From DASWYT01 sp965246875 (GTDB lineage: Bacteria > Pseudomonadota > Alphaproteobacteria > Micavibrionales > SZUA-601), in the NCBI GenBank assembly GCA_965246875.1, contig CBDFFU010000003.1, positions 868,001 through 932,000 on the forward strand: 64,000 bases of DNA, written 5' to 3'. This document shows positions 38,317 to 46,993 of the stretch, piece after piece (within the stretch, counting starts at the first letter, position 1; each line of letters opens with the position of its first letter). The notes under the pieces are model-generated. The model did no database searches and was not told where the DNA came from. It was given only the letters and a program-made list of their open reading frames with translations. A program made the position numbers and the translations under genes.

Positions 38317-38420
38317 AAAGCTGACATTTTAAGTAAATAGGATCGCATTCCAAGACCTATCGAAAACTTACGCTTTTTGCAAATATAATAAAAGAAACAA
38401 TAGTCAAAAACGGTTCCGCT

Positions 38421-38771
38421 ATGGCCTCCTTCACGTCGACGTTATTCAAGGGTATCATCAAGCCGGTTTTGGCGAAATCGGGGTTAGTGGAGACGAAGGC
38501 AACGTCACGCTTTGCCCCCAAACCCGCACCACACGAGGATTCGATGGGCGCACTGTTGCGTTTTTTACTCATCAATGCGGCATCTGTTATTGGTGCAAAA
38601 CTGATGGCTGAAGCGTCAGAATATGTCGGTGACAAGCTGTCGCAAAAACGGGTCCACCGTGAGACGATCGGTCAAAAAATATCTGACGCCCCAACGCTCG
38701 AAACACGTACCTGTCCGAAATGTGGTGCGTTCCGGGTGCGCGGTGAAGACTGCGCCTGTACGAAATATTAA
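38421..38771 (+). CDS. Hypothetical protein with C-terminal zinc ribbon
   Basis: A 116-residue protein. The middle is helical and partly hydrophobic (LLRFLLINAASVIGAKL, about residues 45-62). The C-terminus has CPKCGAFRVRGEDCAC, a four-cysteine zinc-ribbon-like site. It is transcribed divergently from the virion cassette across the shared control region and lies 18 bases before the dehydrogenase gene. I do not recognise the family. It could be tied to either neighbour. Confidence 0.6.
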   Translation: MASFTSTLFKGIIKPVLAKSGLVETKATSRFAPKPAPHEDSMGALLRFLLINAASVIGAKLMAEASEYVGDKLSQKRVHRETIGQKISDAPTLETRTCPKCGAFRVRGEDCACTKY

Positions 38772-38789
38772 TGTTGAAAGAGATGAGAC

Positions 38790-40241
38790 ATGTCTGCGAA
38801 TTTACCTTGGTTCTTCCCTGCTAAAATGCTGATCAACGGTGAGTGGGTTGATGGTGTTGATGGTGTCACCCAAGAAGTGCGCAATCCGGCCAATCAAAGC
38901 GTGATTGGGAACATTCCGTATGGCAGCGCCGAAGATGTCGAAAAAGCCGTGCAAAGCGCGCATAACGCGTTCCAGGATTGGAAAAATGCCTTGCCGCATG
39001 TGCGCAGCAAAATTCTGCGCCGCTGGTTTGATCTCATGCTGGAGCAAAAAGATGCATTGGCCGCTTTGATGACCGCCGAATCCGGCAAGCCGTTGGCGGA
39101 AGCCAAAGGCGAAATTGATTACGCCGCGTCGTTTATCGAACTCTATGCCGAAGAAGCCAAGCGGGCTTATGGCGATATCATCCCGACCATCCAATCGGAT
39201 CGCCGGTTTATGGTGATCAAACAGCCGGTCGGCGTGGTGGGTGCGATTACACCGTGGAATTTCCCATCATCCATGGTCACACGCAAAATCGCGGCGGCAC
39301 TGGCGGCAGGTTGCACAATTGTCTTGAAGCCTGATCACCGCACGCCGTATTCAGCTTTGGCGTTGGGAGCCTTGGCATTGCAGGCCGGAGTGCCAGCAGG
39401 CGTATTCAATATTGTCATGGGTCCAGCGGCTGAGATCGGCCAGCAATTCTGTGCGCACCCATTGATCAAGAAAGTGACCTTTACAGGTTCGACTGAAGTG
39501 GGCCGTTTGCTGATGGCCCAATGCGCGCCACAGATCAAACGCTTGTCCTTGGAACTCGGTGGCAATGCGCCGTTTATCGTGTGTGCCGATGCCAACCCGG
39601 ATGAAGTCGTGCGCCATCTGGTGGCCGGCAAAATGCGCAATGCCGGACAAAGCTGTGTGTCGCCCAACCGTATTCTGGCGCATGAAAGCCATTATGATGC
39701 CATCTTGCACAATGTTGTGCCGTTGATGCAGGAGATGAAAGTCGGCGCTGGCACCGATGAAGAGGTGAAGGTTGGCCCGCTGATCGATCGCAAAGCCGTC
39801 GAAAAAGTCGACGCGTTGGTGCAGGATGCTGTTGCCAAAGGTGCGCGCGTATTGTTGGGCGGCAAACCACATGACGCCGGCGAAAGTTTTTACACCCCAA
39901 CCGTCTTGGCCGACATTACACCTGAGATGGACATCGCCGAACGCGAGATTTTCGGGCCAGTCATTGCCGTATCAAGCTTCACCTCTGACGATGAAATCAT
40001 AGCGCGTGTGAATGACAGCATCTATGGCTTGGCGTCTTACGTGTTCACCAACGATATGAAACGCCTCTACCGCTACGCGGAATCACTGGAATACGGCATG
40101 GTTGGCTTTAACACTGGTCTCATGTCCACATCTATCATGCCATTTGGTGGCATCAAGCAATCCGGTTTGGGCCGCGAAGGGTCACACTATGGGTTAGATG
40201 AGTATGTGAATATTAAAAGTGTGTGTGTGGCGGGGTTGTAA
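38790..40241 (+). CDS. gabD: Succinate-semialdehyde dehydrogenase, NAD(P)-dependent
   Basis: Oxidises succinate semialdehyde to succinate in 4-aminobutyrate breakdown. Aldehyde dehydrogenase marks are in place: Asn in TPWNFPS near 157, GSTEVG at 233-238, general base Glu255 in LELGG and nucleophile Cys289 in NAGQSCV. The segment IMPFGGIKQSGLGREG near the C-terminus is typical of GabD. The usual KPAE after the cofactor Lys reads KPDH here, a small departure. The length of 483 is normal. No GABA aminotransferase lies nearby, so a more general semialdehyde role is possible. Confidence 0.9.
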   Translation: MSANLPWFFPAKMLINGEWVDGVDGVTQEVRNPANQSVIGNIPYGSAEDVEKAVQSAHNAFQDWKNALPHVRSKILRRWFDLMLEQKDALAALMTAESGKPLAEAKGEIDYAASFIELYAEEAKRAYGDIIPTIQSDRRFMVIKQPVGVVGAITPWNFPSSMVTRKIAAALAAGCTIVLKPDHRTPYSALALGALALQAGVPAGVFNIVMGPAAEIGQQFCAHPLIKKVTFTGSTEVGRLLMAQCAPQIKRLSLELGGNAPFIVCADANPDEVVRHLVAGKMRNAGQSCVSPNRILAHESHYDAILHNVVPLMQEMKVGAGTDEEVKVGPLIDRKAVEKVDALVQDAVAKGARVLLGGKPHDAGESFYTPTVLADITPEMDIAEREIFGPVIAVSSFTSDDEIIARVNDSIYGLASYVFTNDMKRLYRYAESLEYGMVGFNTGLMSTSIMPFGGIKQSGLGREGSHYGLDEYVNIKSVCVAGL

Positions 40242-40244
40242 GTT

Positions 40245-40559
40245 TTACTGCGTCAAATGACGGACGATACCGGGAACACGACCGGTATAGGCTGCAACGG
40301 CTACACCGTTTTGGAAAAATTCGCGACTGATTTGTTCACCACTGCGATTATAGACATTGCCAAGAGCAAACGCAGGAGCTGTTTCTCCCGTGATAACGTA
40401 AGTTCGAAATTCTTCAGCTTTTTCTAAGCCCGTTGAATAGCGCAGATTGAAATGAGTTTGCTCTGCGTGACCCAGCACAATAGGCCGACCATTTGCGTCG
40501 AACATGGTGTAGGCAACGCCATATGGCGTTTGGTCAACAGGTGTATACGTTTGTTGCAT
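40245..40559 (-). CDS. Hypothetical protein
   Basis: A 104-residue soluble protein starting MQQTYTPVDQ, with mixed alpha/beta character and several Tyr/Phe residues. There is no signal peptide, membrane helix or known motif. It converges on the dehydrogenase gene with a three-base gap. I do not recognise the family. Confidence 0.55.
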   Translation of the reverse strand: MQQTYTPVDQTPYGVAYTMFDANGRPIVLGHAEQTHFNLRYSTGLEKAEEFRTYVITGETAPAFALGNVYNRSGEQISREFFQNGVAVAAYTGRVPGIVRHLTQ

Positions 40560-40701
40560 GGTGAACTCGTTCTACATTTGGGAAAAATCAAGCCGGCTTT
40601 ATACATGTGATCAAATTTATATATTGTTAATACATATTGTCAACTGAAATCTATTACAGCATGTTTTGACACTTGAATTCTTAATCGTTAAAACCCATTT
40701 C

Positions 40702-41640
40702 ATGCAACACAAACGACAAAAACACAAAATCGATGGCTGGCTCAATGTGTGGAAGCCGGTTGGTCAAAGCTCGATGCAAGCCGTTGCGCAGGCGCGGCAT
40801 GTGATGGGGGCTGCCAAGGCGGGGCATGCGGGGACGCTGGATCCGTTGGCCGAGGGCATTCTGCCGATCGCGTTTGGCGAGGCGACCAAATTGATTCCGC
40901 TGCTGCAGGATGGTCTGAAAACCTATCGCTTTATGGTGAAGTGGGGCGAGCAGACGAACACCGATGACACCGAGGGTGAAGTGATCGCGACGCATGATCA
41001 CAGACCGACCGTAGACGCTATTCAAAACGCCTTGCCGCAGTTTACAGGCAGCATCCAACAAGTGCCGCCAAACTTTTCGGCGGTGAAGATTGACGGGCAG
41101 CGCGCCTATAAACTGGCGCGGGCGGGTGAGGAGATCATCATCCAGCCACGTGAGGTCTATATCGATTCGCTGCAGTTGGTAAATATACCAGATCCTGACC
41201 ATGCTGAGTTCGAGATGGTGTGTGGCACTGGCACCTATGTGCGGTCGCTAGCGCGGGATTTGGCCCTGAAACTGGGGACAGTCGCCCACTGCACGGCCAT
41301 TATTCGCACCAAAGTGGGTGGTTTTCACACAGCAGACGCGATTTTGCTCAATAATTTACTGGATTCCGGGGCGGAAATCGGGCATAGTCCGGCCCAGGAC
41401 GCGCTCCACCCGCCGGCCTTCGGACTGGACGACATCCCGGCCGTGGCTCTGCGAGACGAGGAAGCGCACCGCATGCTGCATGGGCAAGCTGTCAAATTTG
41501 TCTCCATGGTGGATTTTAACCGCATTCCAGTCATGCCCGACGGTCAATCGATCGCGCTGGCTATGCTGGAGGATAAAATCATCGCCATGGTCGAGGTCAC
41601 AGGCCCCATGTTGCGTCCGGTTCGGATCCTCAACACTTAA
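40702..41640 (+). CDS. truB: tRNA pseudouridine-55 synthase TruB
   Basis: Isomerises U55 in the T-loop of tRNAs. The catalytic Asp47 is in GHAGTLDPLA. The start MQHKRQKHKIDGWLNVWKP at ATG 40702 matches the family; an upstream TTG at 40666 in the same frame is less likely. The total is about 312 residues. rpsO and pnp follow on the same strand, a conserved order in proteobacteria. Confidence 0.94.
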   Translation: MQHKRQKHKIDGWLNVWKPVGQSSMQAVAQARHVMGAAKAGHAGTLDPLAEGILPIAFGEATKLIPLLQDGLKTYRFMVKWGEQTNTDDTEGEVIATHDHRPTVDAIQNALPQFTGSIQQVPPNFSAVKIDGQRAYKLARAGEEIIIQPREVYIDSLQLVNIPDPDHAEFEMVCGTGTYVRSLARDLALKLGTVAHCTAIIRTKVGGFHTADAILLNNLLDSGAEIGHSPAQDALHPPAFGLDDIPAVALRDEEAHRMLHGQAVKFVSMVDFNRIPVMPDGQSIALAMLEDKIIAMVEVTGPMLRPVRILNT

Positions 41641-41664
41641 CCGACTCACCATAAGGAGTACACG

Positions 41665-41934
41665 ATGTCGATTACAGCTGAAAAAAAACAGCAGGTTATC
41701 AAAGACTATGGCCGCACCGCGAATGATACCGGATCCCCGGACGTTCAGGTCGCCATTCTGACCGACCGCATCAACACCCTGACCGAGCACATGAAACTGC
41801 ACAAGCACGATCGCCACAGCCGCGTCGGCCTGTTGAAAATGGTCGGTCAACGCCGCTCCTTGCTCGATTACATCAAAGGCAAGGATTTGCAGCGCTATAC
41901 CGATTTGATCCAGCGTTTGGGCGTGCGGAAGTAA
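41665..41934 (+). CDS. rpsO: Ribosomal protein S15
   Basis: A small-subunit protein that binds 16S rRNA helices 20-22. It has 89 residues with the typical [11 protein letters not shown] and [25 protein letters not shown] lies nine bases before the ATG. It follows truB by 24 bases and is followed by an intrinsic terminator. Confidence 0.98.
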   Translation: MSITAEKKQQVIKDYGRTANDTGSPDVQVAILTDRINTLTEHMKLHKHDRHSRVGLLKMVGQRRSLLDYIKGKDLQRYTDLIQRLGVRK

Positions 41935-41961
41935 ATCTGGTTTTCAGGTTTTGATTTTGAG

Positions 41962-41989
41962 AAAGCGCCTTGGAGACAGGGCGCTTTTT
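41962..41989 (+). terminator. Terminator after rpsO
   Basis: AAAGCGCC (41962-41969) pairs with GGCGCTTT (41980-41987), followed by T. It ends truB-rpsO transcription before the small minus-strand gene and separates it from pnp. Confidence 0.8.
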
Positions 41990-42206
41990 ATGTTGTAGGT
42001 CCTTTTGAAATAGGACCTTTAATAACTGTCTCATTATTTCTTATATTCTCACTCATCATTTGAGTAACAGTGTTTTGATAAGCAAGAACGTGCAATTGAT
42101 CAAATGGTATTTGAGAATTGTTTGCTAAATTTTTAAAGTTCAAATCTAGCAGACGTGTGTACTCTTCATTGTGGCGTTGGGTTTCTGGATCGATTGGATT
42201 TTCCAT
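41988..42206 (-). CDS. Small hypothetical AT-rich gene between rpsO and pnp
   Basis: The frame is open from 42239, but I prefer the ATG at 42206 (MENPIDPETQRHNEEY) because GAGGAG lies nine bases upstream. The product is 72 residues, acidic and polar, without signal peptide or membrane helix. The AT-rich upstream region carries a weak promoter-like TTGTTT-17-TATATA. It interrupts the usual rpsO-pnp adjacency and is probably an insertion. I do not recognise the family. Confidence 0.55.
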   Translation of the reverse strand: MENPIDPETQRHNEEYTRLLDLNFKNLANNSQIPFDQLHVLAYQNTVTQMMSENIRNNETVIKGPISKGPTT

Positions 42207-42530
42207 GGTTGCTTGCTCCTCGGTCATTTTATGATACATTTATATATATCATAAATATATTTAATAAACAATGTTTTTTCAAAGCTTAAAACAGTTTTTT
42301 CCTTACCGTTCTATATATCATCATCAAAGTATAAGATTTATTAAATGTCATTTGATTTCGCCTTAAAGTGCATGATTTGACGTGACTTTCCCCCCAATTT
42401 CCCCTATGGTGCCCTCACTGCCGGATCACCGTGACGCCGGCTTGTTTTCTTTATGACACTCTGTCGCGGCGCAATCAGGCATGGGGCCTTTGACTGCGAG
42501 GGAACAAGGGACAAAGGACCTTTATTATAT
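42207..42530. other. AT-rich spacer and pnp leader
   Basis: The first 150 bases are very AT-rich with several TATA-like tracts and no plausible gene. The part next to pnp contains a hairpin GCCGG (42420-42424) with CCGGC (42437-42441), followed by TTGTTTTCTTT, which looks like an intrinsic terminator or attenuator in the pnp leader. pnp mRNAs are often self-controlled by RNase III cleavage and PNPase in their leaders, so a regulatory role is plausible but not shown. Confidence 0.4.
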
Positions 42531-44810
42531 ATGTTCACAATTACCAAAAAAGAGTTAGATATCGCCGGTCGGACGATGTCATTCGAAACGGGCAAGATTG
42601 CCCGTCAAGCCGATGGCGCGGTATTCGCGCATTACGGCGATACCACCGTTCTGGCAACGGTTGTGTCGGATAAGAAAGCCAAAGACGGCATCGATTTCTT
42701 TCCGTTGACCGTTCACTACCAGGAAAAATATTACGCGACCGGACGCATTCCCGGCGGGTTCCACAAACGCGAAAGCCGTCCGTCTGAAAAAGAGACGTTG
42801 ACCTCCCGTTTGATTGACCGTCCGATGCGCCCATTGTTCGCCAGCGGTTTTTACAATGAAACACAAGTCCTCGTCACCGTGATGAGCCATGATCTGGTCA
42901 ATGATCCGGACATTCTGGCGATCAACGCGGCGTCTGCTGCGGCGACCTTGTCGGGCGTCCCGTTCATGGGCCCGATTGGCGCCGCGCGCGTCGGTTACAT
43001 CGATGGTCAGTTCATTTTGAACCCGACTCTTGATGAGATGAAAAACTCGGTGCTGGATCTGGTTGTCGCCGGGACACGCGAAGGCATCCTGATGGTGGAA
43101 TCCCAAGCCAACGAATTGTCGGAAGACACCATGTTGAACGCCGTCATGTTCGGCTGGCGCGGGTTCCAGCCGGTGATCGACACGATCATCGCAATGGCCG
43201 AAGTCGCCGCGAAAGATCCATGGGATCTGCCGGTTACTAACCCACACGCGGCCGGCTTGCAAAAAGACATGGCAGCATTGGTGGAAGCCGAACTGGTCGC
43301 CGCGTTTGCGCACAAAGACAAGGGCATGCGCCGCGACCTGATGTCAAAAGCGCATGAAAAAGTCATGAAGCAATTCCAGACCGACGACAACACGGCCAAC
43401 GGTTTGAACGTCCAGGCGATCAAAGCGGAATTCAAAGCACTGGAATCAAAAATTTTGCGCGAAGGCGTGTTGAACGGCCAGCGGATTGATGGCCGGTCGA
43501 CCACGCAAATTCGTCCGATTTTGGCCGAAGCCGGTATCCTGCCACGCACCCATGGGTCGTCCTTGTTCACCCGCGGTGAAACGCAGGCGATTACGGTTGC
43601 CACACTCGGCACGGGTCAGGACGAGCAGATCATCGATCTGATCGAAGGCGAATACCGCGAAAACTTCATGCTGCATTACAACTTCCCGCCATACTCTGTC
43701 GGTGAGACGGGACGTATGGGCGCACCGGGCCGTCGGGAAATCGGACATGGCAAACTGGCATGGCGTTCGCTGCGTCCGTTAATGCCGACCAAAGACAAAT
43801 TCCCGTACACCGTGCGTATCGTGACCGAGATCACCGAATCAAATGGGTCATCGTCGATGGCGACCGTCTGTTCTGCCTCTCTCGCATTGATGGATGCGGG
43901 CGTACCGATGGATCGTCCAGTCGCCGGTATCGCGATGGGTTTGATCAAGGAAGATGATGGCCGTTTTGCCGTTTTGTCAGACATTCTGGGTGATGAAGAT
44001 CATTTGGGCGACATGGACTTTAAAGTGGCCGGAACGGAAATGGGCATTACCGCATTGCAGATGGATTTGAAAATCGCGTCTGTGACCGAAGCCATCATGA
44101 AGCAGGCTTTGAGCCAGGCGAAAGATGGCCGTTTGCACATTCTGGGTGAGATGAACAAAGCTTTGACGGGTGCCCGTCAGGAGCTGAATGCGTCCGCCCC
44201 GCGCGTCAACCAGTTCAAGATCAACCCGGAAAAAATCCGTGAAGTGATCGGAACGGGCGGCAAGGTCATTCGCGAAATTTGCGACACCACCGGTGCGAAG
44301 ATCGATATCGAAGATGACGGCAACGTGCGGATTTACGCCGCCGATGAAGCCGCCGCCAAAGCCGCCACTGACTGGGTCATGGGCATTGCTGCTGATCCGG
44401 AAACCGGCCGCGTGTATGACGGCAAAGTCGTGAAAATCATGGATTTTGGCGCCTTCGTCAATTTCCTGGGGTCCCGCGACGGCTTAGTGCATATCTCGCA
44501 AATCGTGCCACAGCGCGTTGCCAATGTCCGCGATTTCCTGTCCGAGGGGCAAGAGGTCAAGGTCATGGTCATGGGCCTGGACGATCGCGGCAAGATCAAA
44601 CTGTCGATGAAGCATGTCGATCAGGAAACCGGCGACATCTTTGAAGATGACCAACCGCAGGATGGTGGTCGCGATGAGGGCCAGCAGGATGGCGGACGCG
44701 ACAATCGTCGTGACGATCACCGCCGCAATGACCGCAACGCCGGCAACGGCAATGCGCCACAAGCAATGGACGTCGATAACGGTCCGGCTGAAGGCTTCGG
44801 CAATCGTTAA
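42531..44810 (+). CDS. pnp: Polynucleotide phosphorylase
   Basis: Phosphorolytic 3'-to-5' exoribonuclease of the degradosome. The start [15 protein letters not shown] at ATG 42531, with AAAGGA upstream, fits the family. Two RNase PH domains, a KH domain ([19 protein letters not shown]) and an S1 domain ([18 protein letters not shown]) are in order in about 759 residues. A Gly/Asp/Arg/Asn-rich tail ends the protein and may bind RNase E, as in other alphaproteobacteria. A terminator follows. Confidence 0.97.
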   Translation: MFTITKKELDIAGRTMSFETGKIARQADGAVFAHYGDTTVLATVVSDKKAKDGIDFFPLTVHYQEKYYATGRIPGGFHKRESRPSEKETLTSRLIDRPMRPLFASGFYNETQVLVTVMSHDLVNDPDILAINAASAAATLSGVPFMGPIGAARVGYIDGQFILNPTLDEMKNSVLDLVVAGTREGILMVESQANELSEDTMLNAVMFGWRGFQPVIDTIIAMAEVAAKDPWDLPVTNPHAAGLQKDMAALVEAELVAAFAHKDKGMRRDLMSKAHEKVMKQFQTDDNTANGLNVQAIKAEFKALESKILREGVLNGQRIDGRSTTQIRPILAEAGILPRTHGSSLFTRGETQAITVATLGTGQDEQIIDLIEGEYRENFMLHYNFPPYSVGETGRMGAPGRREIGHGKLAWRSLRPLMPTKDKFPYTVRIVTEITESNGSSSMATVCSASLALMDAGVPMDRPVAGIAMGLIKEDDGRFAVLSDILGDEDHLGDMDFKVAGTEMGITALQMDLKIASVTEAIMKQALSQAKDGRLHILGEMNKALTGARQELNASAPRVNQFKINPEKIREVIGTGGKVIREICDTTGAKIDIEDDGNVRIYAADEAAAKAATDWVMGIAADPETGRVYDGKVVKIMDFGAFVNFLGSRDGLVHISQIVPQRVANVRDFLSEGQEVKVMVMGLDDRGKIKLSMKHVDQETGDIFEDDQPQDGGRDEGQQDGGRDNRRDDHRRNDRNAGNGNAPQAMDVDNGPAEGFGNR

Positions 44811-44832
44811 GATTGTGGGCTGAATAGAATTG

Positions 44833-44858
44833 AAAGGCCGCTTCATGCGGCCTTTTTT
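44833..44858 (+). terminator. Terminator after pnp
   Basis: AAAGGCCGC (44833-44841) pairs with GCGGCCTTT (44847-44855), followed by T residues. It is a strong intrinsic terminator. Confidence 0.9.
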
Positions 44859-44878
44859 ATAGAAGGGAGACTAAAGCT

Positions 44879-45319
44879 ATGGGCATTATCTCATTTGAAA
44901 ACCAATATGAATTGAACCGCAATGATATAGATGAAGTCATGAAAGTTTGTATCAAAATCGGAAATGACGATTTTCGTGCGACTGGCGACTATTATTTCCG
45001 TTTGGATGACATCGGGATTTTTGCAAGAGGCATAAAAACCTTCCCTTTCAGTAAACAGGATGGTGAAACGCTTAAAGCTGAAACAACTTATAGCGATGGG
45101 GTTTCATCAGATAAATTGATTATTAAAGCTTTTATTAAAAGTCTAAAAGGTGATGCTCAATGTGAAGTTCTGATGTACAGTCATGACAACGACCGCAAAG
45201 AAATATACAACTGTCATTTCGTCATCGACATAGACTTCAATAACTTGAGCTTGTTGGGAAGTAAATTAGAGATATGGGCCGTAGACCCAGAAAAAGAAGC
45301 ATTTTTATTTGAATGGTAA
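44879..45319 (+). CDS. Hypothetical protein
   Basis: A 146-residue soluble protein starting MGIISFENQY, Asp/Lys/Ile-rich and without signal peptide or membrane segment. AGGGAGA lies eight bases upstream of the ATG. Alternating hydrophobic residues suggest a beta-sandwich. It is AT-richer than pnp. I do not recognise the family. Confidence 0.65.
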   Translation: MGIISFENQYELNRNDIDEVMKVCIKIGNDDFRATGDYYFRLDDIGIFARGIKTFPFSKQDGETLKAETTYSDGVSSDKLIIKAFIKSLKGDAQCEVLMYSHDNDRKEIYNCHFVIDIDFNNLSLLGSKLEIWAVDPEKEAFLFEW

Positions 45320-45343
45320 TCAGTTCACTTACACTGTTTTTGA

Positions 45344-45811
45344 TCAAACCGACTTTCCTGCAATCCCCATCATATAGGCAATAAAATCAGGGTCTTCACC
45401 GCTCAATAATCCTGGCAGCATCTCGCGAAAATCGCTGCGTTTACACCAATTGCGCATATAGTCGTCCCAACTGGCCCACAAGCGCTTGGTTTGTTTGTTC
45501 ATTTTATCGTCATAGACCAGAATAAAGGCACGCTCGAACAGCGAGATCAGGATATCATAGAGAATGTGTTTGCGTTCCTGTTGTCCCGGATTTAACACTC
45601 GCGTTAAATCGGTGGTCAGGCCCAGATCGGCGTTTTTGAGGACCAGCTTCTGGAACTCGGCATATTCTTCCGACAGATATTGAAAGATCTTCTCATCATC
45701 CCCCTGACGCTCGCGGCGTTGTTCATAGAGGAACACACAAATCGCAAGAGGCAGACCGAAGACGGTCACCACATAGCTCCACAATTCCCAGGTTTCGATG
45801 TTGAGGTGCAT
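45344..45811 (-). CDS. Hypothetical membrane-anchored protein
   Basis: A 155-residue protein with one N-terminal transmembrane helix (about residues 11-29, YVVTVFGLPLAICVFLY), followed by a charged helical cytoplasmic part with several Trp and Tyr. It resembles small single-pass proteins of unknown role found in many bacteria. No catalytic motif is visible. It converges on the 44879 gene. Confidence 0.62.
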   Translation of the reverse strand: MHLNIETWELWSYVVTVFGLPLAICVFLYEQRRERQGDDEKIFQYLSEEYAEFQKLVLKNADLGLTTDLTRVLNPGQQERKHILYDILISLFERAFILVYDDKMNKQTKRLWASWDDYMRNWCKRSDFREMLPGLLSGEDPDFIAYMMGIAGKSV

Positions 45812-45865
45812 GAGATAGATTTAGCAAAAATATCGGTGTTAAGCGATAGTCGCGGTTTAATAACG

Positions 45866-46255
45866 TTACAGCGTTAGATGATACAAGCGATTATTGTGCT
45901 GCTCAGTCAATTCTTTCAGCATATTGCCTTGAATAGGTGAAAAGCGCAGGTTTAGTTCTGGCTCTATTCGACTAAGCATGACGCCTATATTCTCCGATGT
46001 ATCTATCATGAGATACGATCCGGCAGTTGTTCGCTTTGAAAGCGTTAAACTGATTTGTGGGCTATCATAATAGGTAACCTCGCTAAACATGGAATTCTCT
46101 GTGGCACCCAGCAAACCATTATTGTTTTCTTCTTCAGCTTTGCTCAGAATTTCAATAGCCATGTTTTGCAGTTCTTTCTGGCGACCCGAAAGTTCTTGTC
46201 CATTATTGATCATTAGGACGACTGCTGCAAGTTCATTTAATGGTGCCTGGGTCAT
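45866..46255 (-). CDS. Hypothetical protein
   Basis: A 129-residue soluble protein starting MTQAPLNELAAVVLMINNGQE. The N-terminal half is helical and the C-terminal half beta-rich. GAGGAGGA-type purines precede the ATG. No motif is recognised. It lies between the anchored protein and the Tat-exported DUF882 gene on the same strand, without evidence of an operon. Confidence 0.6.
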   Translation of the reverse strand: MTQAPLNELAAVVLMINNGQELSGRQKELQNMAIEILSKAEEENNNGLLGATENSMFSEVTYYDSPQISLTLSKRTTAGSYLMIDTSENIGVMLSRIEPELNLRFSPIQGNMLKELTEQHNNRLYHLTL

Positions 46256-46322
46256 ATTATCCTCCTCTTAAACTTAGAGGGAGATACTATCCTTTTTTAT
46301 TACATAAAGCAAGATCTAAAAA

Positions 46323-46943
46323 TTACCAATAGCGCACCGGCCCCGTATCGACATGCACAAAATGTGCTGTTGGGTAATAGCCCACCCCGCCAACACGGAG
46401 AATTTTAGCGACGTCGCGCATGGCATTGACCGGAATGCCGGGAATGCGAATGTCGATAGCCTGGCCTTTGCAATGAAAGCTATCTTTAGCCGTTGTCACA
46501 TGTTCGCGCACCAGCCGGTTATTAGTTGCCACAGTGCGATAGGCGGAGAGAACATGGATCACACGTTTGCCAAAGACATCCTGCATATCGTGAATGAGGG
46601 TCAGCAACTCTGGGTCCATCACATGGCCGATATTGTAGTGAAAGTCCCGCAGGAAGATATTGAGCTGCTGCAACGCCTGCGGGTTGTAAGTGCCGTTAGC
46701 AAAAAAGCGGAAATTGGCGGTTTCCCGCGTATTGGGGTTGTACAGATGCAGGTCGCGCACTTCACCGACATAGGTCACGCGTTGTTTGCGTGGTGGCGGC
46801 AGCAAGGCTCTGGCACTGTCGGCATTCAGCTTGGCCAGACCACCCATCAAGGCGGCGCCACACAGGCCGGTCAGGCCCAGATTGAGAAATTGCCGGCGTG
46901 TGTGCGGGTCAGACAGGCGAGGGGTTGATAGAAACGAACTCAT
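46323..46943 (-). CDS. Tat-exported DUF882 (peptidase M15-like) protein
   Basis: A 206-residue protein with a twin-arginine signal: TRRQFLNLGLTG, with Arg16-Arg17 before a hydrophobic core. The domain has HVLSAYRT, DSFHCKGQAIDIR and HFVHVDTG, the zinc-ligand pattern of M15/DUF882 murein endopeptidase-like proteins. It probably trims peptidoglycan cross-links in the periplasm. The D,D-carboxypeptidase gene lies 50 bases upstream on the same strand, so both may act on the same wall. Confidence 0.87.
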   Translation of the reverse strand: MSSFLSTPRLSDPHTRRQFLNLGLTGLCGAALMGGLAKLNADSARALLPPPRKQRVTYVGEVRDLHLYNPNTRETANFRFFANGTYNPQALQQLNIFLRDFHYNIGHVMDPELLTLIHDMQDVFGKRVIHVLSAYRTVATNNRLVREHVTTAKDSFHCKGQAIDIRIPGIPVNAMRDVAKILRVGGVGYYPTAHFVHVDTGPVRYW

Positions 46944-46993
46944 GACGGGCTTAAGTGTAAGCGGCCATGGCCATCAAACAAGGGTGCGATCAT

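Larger units (their letters stand above)
38078..38420. other. Divergent control region of the virion cassette
   Basis: This 343-base stretch has no credible gene. The part next to the capsid gene (38078-38240) is GC-rich untranslated leader with a GGAAACGCGTTCC dyad and a TCGAG/CTCGA hairpin. The AT-rich part (38241-38400) holds the promoter, operator array and CtrA-like box described separately. An inverted repeat AAAATGTCA (38274-38282) and TGACATTTT (38322-38330) brackets the box. A TATAAT at 38384-38389 may serve the plus-strand gene at 38421, but its -35 is poor. Confidence 0.6.

Noticed and set aside
38078..38420. Attachment site for the virion cassette
   Set aside because: No tRNA gene, integrase or matching direct repeat was seen at the other end near 28.6 kb; the repeats are better explained as operators.
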